Shown here: positions 60,811-64,000 of the stretch, piece by piece
Position numbering within the stretch: position 1 is the first letter of the stretch
Layout: every line of letters starts with the position of its first letter
Assembly (NCBI GenBank): GCA_963817025.1
Contig: CAWFML010000001.1
Location: forward strand, 186,001-250,000
Length of the DNA: 64,000 nucleotides
Source: JACMLC01 sp963817025
GTDB taxonomy: Bacteria; Acidobacteriota; Blastocatellia; Pyrinomonadales; Pyrinomonadaceae
Direction: 5' to 3'
The notes under the pieces: generated by a model
The model's database searches: none
What the model was told of the DNA's origin: nothing
The model's input: the letters and a program-made list of their open reading frames with translations, nothing else
Position numbers and translations under genes: made by a program

Positions 60811-61759
60811 GGTTGACTGATGAAGGCGCGGCAATGACGCTCTCTTTCGCGCCGTTGCCGGGCAAGACGCCGCGCATCCGGCGCGCGGCATGAACGGCAA
60901 CGGCGGACGGGTAATGACGCAGGAGCGTGAGCAGTTTCATGAAAGCCTCACGCTTCTCTCCGGCACGCGCGTGCTGGCGCGACTCTGCGACCAGCAGCTC
61001 GCAGTGATACATCTTCTTCTTTCTTCTGAGGCCGCGCCGGTAAGCCCTGACCAGCCGCCTGTCATCCTTGATATGCTCCCACTGCGAATCGAGCGCGCGG
61101 ATGGCGTATTCCAACATGCGCGCGTGATTGCCGGACATGTTCGCGCCGTGCAGGCGATATTCCGCGATCAATTCCTGATGGTTAAAGATGGGATGCTCGC
61201 GCGCCAAGTCGAGATACACTTTATAGTCTTCGACGGATTTCATAGAGACATCGAAACCGCCCAACTCTTCGAGCATCGAACGCCTGTACATGACCGTCGC
61301 TGGACAGCCGATGAAATTTGTTTGCAGCAAGTTCAAATAATGTTCCTGCGTGACATGCAGTTGCTCAGACCTTTGCAACGGGCTGCCGTCCGCCGCAATC
61401 AGAAAGTGCAGCCCGCAAGAGAACGCGCAATCGGGCCTTTCTAACAGGCGCTGCAAATTAATCTCCGCCGCGCGCGGGTAAAGCCTGTCATCCGAATCGA
61501 GAAAGATCAGAAACTCTCCGCGACTCGCGCGCATGCCTGCGTTGCGCGCCGCCGGAAGCCCCGAGTTCTCCTGCCGCAGATAACGCACCTCCGTGTAGCG
61601 CCTTGCGACTTCATCCGTATTGTCCGGCGAGCCGTCGTCAACGACTATCACCTCGACAGGCGCATAGGTCTGCCGTAGGGCGCTCTCAATCGCTTCGCAC
61701 AGGAAATGCGCTTGCTTGTAGCAAGGAATGATGATGGAAACTAAAGCGGGGGTCGTCAT
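60803..61759 (-). CDS. GT2 glycosyltransferase
   Basis: A 318-aa GT-A enzyme. It starts MTTPALVSIIIPCYKQAHFL. EVIVVDDGSPDNTDEVARRY supplies the first conserved Asp, and GEFLIFLDSDDRLYPRAAEI contains the D-x-D metal/nucleotide motif. ENSGLPAARNAGMRASRGEF lies between them. YLNLLQTNFIGCPATVMYRR and MLEELGGFDVSMKSVEDYKV, with the acidic ED pair, are typical of the acceptor part. The C-terminal 90 residues are helical and basic (AYRRGLRRKKKMYHCELLVA). It lies between the ABC permease (41 bases) and the ATPase (4-base overlap), in one transcript. Confidence 0.92.
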   Translation of the reverse strand: MTTPALVSIIIPCYKQAHFLCEAIESALRQTYAPVEVIVVDDGSPDNTDEVARRYTEVRYLRQENSGLPAARNAGMRASRGEFLIFLDSDDRLYPRAAEINLQRLLERPDCAFSCGLHFLIAADGSPLQRSEQLHVTQEHYLNLLQTNFIGCPATVMYRRSMLEELGGFDVSMKSVEDYKVYLDLAREHPIFNHQELIAEYRLHGANMSGNHARMLEYAIRALDSQWEHIKDDRRLVRAYRRGLRRKKKMYHCELLVAESRQHARAGEKREAFMKLLTLLRHYPSAVAVHAARRMRGVLPGNGAKESVIAAPSSVNQK

Positions 61760-61800
61760 CTGTACAGACCTTTAAGAGCTTTCTTGTCCGGCTTCTCTTT

Positions 61801-62703
61801 TTAGATTATGTCGGCCACGGTCGCCTCTATGCGCTTGAAATAGATATACGCGACGGGGAACATGACGAGTGAAATGAGCATGGTCACGACGAGCAGTTGA
61901 AAGTCAGGGGCCATGCCCTGCAAAACCACACGGCGGAAATTCTCCACCACGCCGACCATCGGATTGAGGACATAAAACATACGCACGCGCGCGGGCACTG
62001 CGCTCAGAGGGTAAACCACCGGCGTCGCAAACATCCACACTTGCGCGAGCAAGGGCATCGCCACGCCTATGTCACGAAAACGCACCTGCGTCGCAGAGAA
62101 GAAGAGCGCCATCGTCGAGGCGAACACGAGCAGCGTCAGGAGAATTGGAATCGCGTATAAAATATTGATGGTTACGGGTACGCGATAGTAAATCATCATC
62201 GAGACCAGCACGCCCGACGCCACCAGAAAATCAAAGAGCGCGGCAAAGACATACGTGAGCGGCAAAATCTCGCGCGGGAAATAGACCTTCGTTACCAGCT
62301 CTGAATTGCTCACCAGAGAGTTCGTCGCATTCGTTAGAGAAGTAGAAAAACAGATCCACGGCAGCAGTCCCGCAAAGGCAAAGATGGCATAGGGCAGGCC
62401 GTCCGTTTGCACTTTCGCCACGACGGAAAAAATCAGTGTATAAATCAGCATCAGCATCAGCGGCTGCAAGACGGCCCATGCGATGCCCAGCACGGACTGC
62501 TTGTAGCGCACCTTGATGCGATGCATGCTCAGCGTAAAGAGCAGGTCACGATATTGCGCCAGATCAATCAGACTGCCCAACAGACCGCCGGGCGAGAGCG
62601 CGGGCGGGCGCAGCACTCTCCTGCGGCGCGGCTCGCTCTTTCTGCGACCCGTAGAGCTTTCGCCCGTCTCCGGCAATTGAATGTTTGAAGACATATCAGT
62701 CAT
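61801..62703 (-). CDS. wzm: ABC-2 type polysaccharide export permease (Wzm type)
   Basis: A 300-aa inner-membrane permease. Two starts are possible: ATG at 62703 (MTDMSSNIQLPE), overlapping the upstream stop, and ATG at 62694 (MSSNIQLPETGE). After a basic, proline-rich N-terminus, RDLLFTLSMHRIKVRYKQSV, then LGIAWAVLQPLMLMLIYTLI is the family hallmark. Six hydrophobic segments follow: LPYAIFAFAGLLPWICFSTS, YVFAALFDFLVASGVLVSMM, ILYAIPILLTLLVFASTMAL, VAMPLLAQVWMFATPVVYPL, NPMVGVVENFRRVVLQG between, and LLVVTMLISLVMFPVAYIYF. With the Wzt protein it forms an ABC exporter for the polymer. This is a second export path next to the Wza/Wzz-type one at 25828-32080. Confidence 0.92.
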   Translation of the reverse strand: MTDMSSNIQLPETGESSTGRRKSEPRRRRVLRPPALSPGGLLGSLIDLAQYRDLLFTLSMHRIKVRYKQSVLGIAWAVLQPLMLMLIYTLIFSVVAKVQTDGLPYAIFAFAGLLPWICFSTSLTNATNSLVSNSELVTKVYFPREILPLTYVFAALFDFLVASGVLVSMMIYYRVPVTINILYAIPILLTLLVFASTMALFFSATQVRFRDIGVAMPLLAQVWMFATPVVYPLSAVPARVRMFYVLNPMVGVVENFRRVVLQGMAPDFQLLVVTMLISLVMFPVAYIYFKRIEATVADII

Positions 62704-63742
62704 GATGCAACTCAGCCGGATGGCTACGCGCGCGGCGCGACCTGTAAACGCGCAACAGGAGTTGCGGCGCAACCCGCAGCATCAGCAAGACGAGCGGAAG
62801 TTTCCACTTCGGATAAAGATTTTGGGCGGTGCGAAACTCGCTTGTGGCAGCCTCAAACTCGCCGCGTATCAGATGCAGCTTGCCATGCTCGATACGCAGG
62901 TCAGCCTTGAGCCTCTGAACCACTCCGGCCATCAACTGATGCTCTTCCGGCGTGACATCCAGATGACGTTCGATCTTATCGAAAGCCTCCAACTCTCTTT
63001 CCACTTGCTGAATCGAATCCCCGGACAGGCTATCGGGTCGCACGCGATAGTTGAGCAAGACCTTTTTCTGATAGGCAGCGTGCCCGCCGTGCCTGACCAT
63101 CCGCAGCCAGAGATCGAAATCATGCGCGCGTAGCAGGTCTTCATCAAACATCCCGACATCCATAATCAACTGCCTGCGCGCGACCACGCCCGACGTAATC
63201 ACATTGCAGCGCGCCGTAACAAGGCTCTCGAAAGTGACTTCGCCTTTTGACGGAGCAGTCTTCATGTAGGTGCTGCCAGCGAGCTGCGTCTCGCCGAAGA
63301 TAGTGGCGTTGGCGTAAACGAGATCGCACTTCGGATGGTGCTTGATGAAATCGAGTTGAGAATGAAGAAAGTCAGGCAGCCACCAATCGTCCGCATCGAG
63401 AAAGGCTATGAACTCGCTCCGCGCCACATAAAGCCCTGTGTTGCGCGCAGAGGCCGCGCCGCGATTCTCCTGCTTGAGATAAACGATGTGCGCGCGGTAA
63501 GGCTCAAGCACGCGCTCAAGTTCCGTGGTGTCCGGCGAGCCGTCGTTGATGACAATGATTTCGTAGTCTTTAAAAGTCTGCGCGAGCACGGAATCCAGAG
63601 CCTCCGCGATATAGGGCGCGACGTTGTAGGCAGGAATGATGACGCTGACAGCGGGCGGCACGGCTGTGTGCCGCGTGATGCGTTGCGGCGTTTCGGTTTG
63701 GGCTTCCATCAATTCGGTTTGGGCTTCCATCAACATGCTCAT
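62696..63742 (-). CDS. GT2 glycosyltransferase
   Basis: A 348-aa GT-A enzyme. The N-terminus holds a 7-residue duplication (MEAQTEL-MEAQTET). AVSVIIPAYNVAPYIAEALD, EIIVINDGSPDTTELERVLE and SARNTGLYVARSEFIAFLDA, then DDWWLPDFL, are the GT2 core with its D-x-D motif. DEDLLRAHDFDLWLRMVRHG contains the acidic catalytic-base region. The C-terminal 100 residues are helical and TPR-like (LRIEHGKLHLIRGEFEAATS), which is less common. Its stop overlaps the possible wzm start, and its own start ATG at 63742 overlaps the stop of the upstream gene by one base (TGATG), so the genes are tightly coupled. Confidence 0.92.
   Translation of the reverse strand: MSMLMEAQTELMEAQTETPQRITRHTAVPPAVSVIIPAYNVAPYIAEALDSVLAQTFKDYEIIVINDGSPDTTELERVLEPYRAHIVYLKQENRGAASARNTGLYVARSEFIAFLDADDWWLPDFLHSQLDFIKHHPKCDLVYANATIFGETQLAGSTYMKTAPSKGEVTFESLVTARCNVITSGVVARRQLIMDVGMFDEDLLRAHDFDLWLRMVRHGGHAAYQKKVLLNYRVRPDSLSGDSIQQVERELEAFDKIERHLDVTPEEHQLMAGVVQRLKADLRIEHGKLHLIRGEFEAATSEFRTAQNLYPKWKLPLVLLMLRVAPQLLLRVYRSRRARSHPAELHHD
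63692..63733. repeat. 21-base perfect tandem duplication near a glycosyltransferase start
   Basis: 63692-63712 and 63713-63733 are identical. The length is seven codons and repeats MEAQTEL/T in frame. The copies have not diverged at all, which points to a recent slippage event. Confidence 0.9.
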
Positions 63743-64000
63743 CAGTCTCTCCCGTGCGACGCCGGAGCCGCCTGAGCCGTAGAGGCAGGATTATTGACAG
63801 GCTCGCGTATCGGCTCCCAGCGCGCGTAACGCTCGCCGCGCAGAAATTTGTAGAAGGCAATCATCGAAGCCGCATTCGCCAGCACGAAATAGTGCGGCAG
63901 CGCGAGCAAGCGCAGACGCTTTGACCCTGCGCGCTCAAGCAGCCAGCCAAATGCAGCCATCACATAAAAAAGCAGTTGCAACGCAAAAGCCGCTGCATAG
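63742..64000 (-). CDS. Glycosyltransferase (GT2) C-terminus, cut by the window edge
   Basis: The frame is open to base 64000 on the minus strand and ends at 63742; only 85 residues are visible. They contain a hydrophobic stretch (YAAAFALQLLFYVMAAFGWL), then LALPHYFVLANAASMIAFYK, FLRGERYARWEPIRE and a proline/alanine-rich tail. This ending, a membrane helix with Y-F-x-x-x-N-x-A followed by FLRGERYxxWEPxR, is typical of membrane-bound family 2 glycosyltransferases of the processive or cell-wall type. The catalytic part lies outside the window, so the family call is tentative. Confidence 0.65.
   Translation of the reverse strand, partial: YAAAFALQLLFYVMAAFGWLLERAGSKRLRLLALPHYFVLANAASMIAFYKFLRGERYARWEPIREPVNNPASTAQAAPASHGRD

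Overview
The window is a chromosomal segment of a moderately GC-rich Gram-negative bacterium. The gene set (split exosortase A/EpsI locus, PEP-CTERM protein, PEGA/OmpA-like secreted protein, YCF48-type propeller, Poly_export and Wzz proteins) fits an Acidobacteriota of the Blastocatellia type. That placement is inferred from gene content and style, not from a marker-gene tree. No rRNA, tRNA, CRISPR array or intact insertion sequence was found.

Positions 1-22700 are mostly housekeeping genes on the minus strand: CCA-adding enzyme (cut by the left edge), glycyl-tRNA synthetase, a small membrane protein, a PEGA/OmpA-like secreted protein, one PEP-CTERM protein, pnp and rpsO, NDH-2 (plus), dusB, a candidate caspase-fold lipoprotein, a plus-strand pair of membrane proteins, an S4 protein, a SurA-like isomerase, mfd, and plus-strand lysS.

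Positions 23000-36830 form a minus-strand exosortase/EPS operon. In transcription order it holds exosortase, EpsI, TPR lipoprotein, Wzz-like protein, locus ATPase, BY-kinase, sugar transferase, outer-membrane export protein, XRE regulator, YCF48 propeller and a TPR protein. Positions 37400-64000 are an accessory polysaccharide island: two paralogous beta-helix proteins, glycosyltransferases, methyltransferases, two asparagine-synthase-like amidotransferases, a formyltransferase, a heparinase-like lyase, a deacetylase-like gene broken by one extra base, and a Wzm/Wzt ABC exporter. The XrtA, Wza/Wzz and Wzm/Wzt parts together suggest assembly, export and surface anchoring of a modified polysaccharide.

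Two observations stand out. First, the large beta-helix/lectin gene is preceded by a sigma70-like promoter and a leader of about 570 nt with two GEMM-I (cyclic-di-GMP-I) riboswitches in tandem; the second ends next to the Shine-Dalgarno sequence. Second, the gaps between genes are filled with inverted-repeat elements built from short words with a 7- to 9-base period, in at least eight word families. Several of these run into coding sequence and encode signal-peptide, linker or tail residues, including a basic linker inside Mfd.
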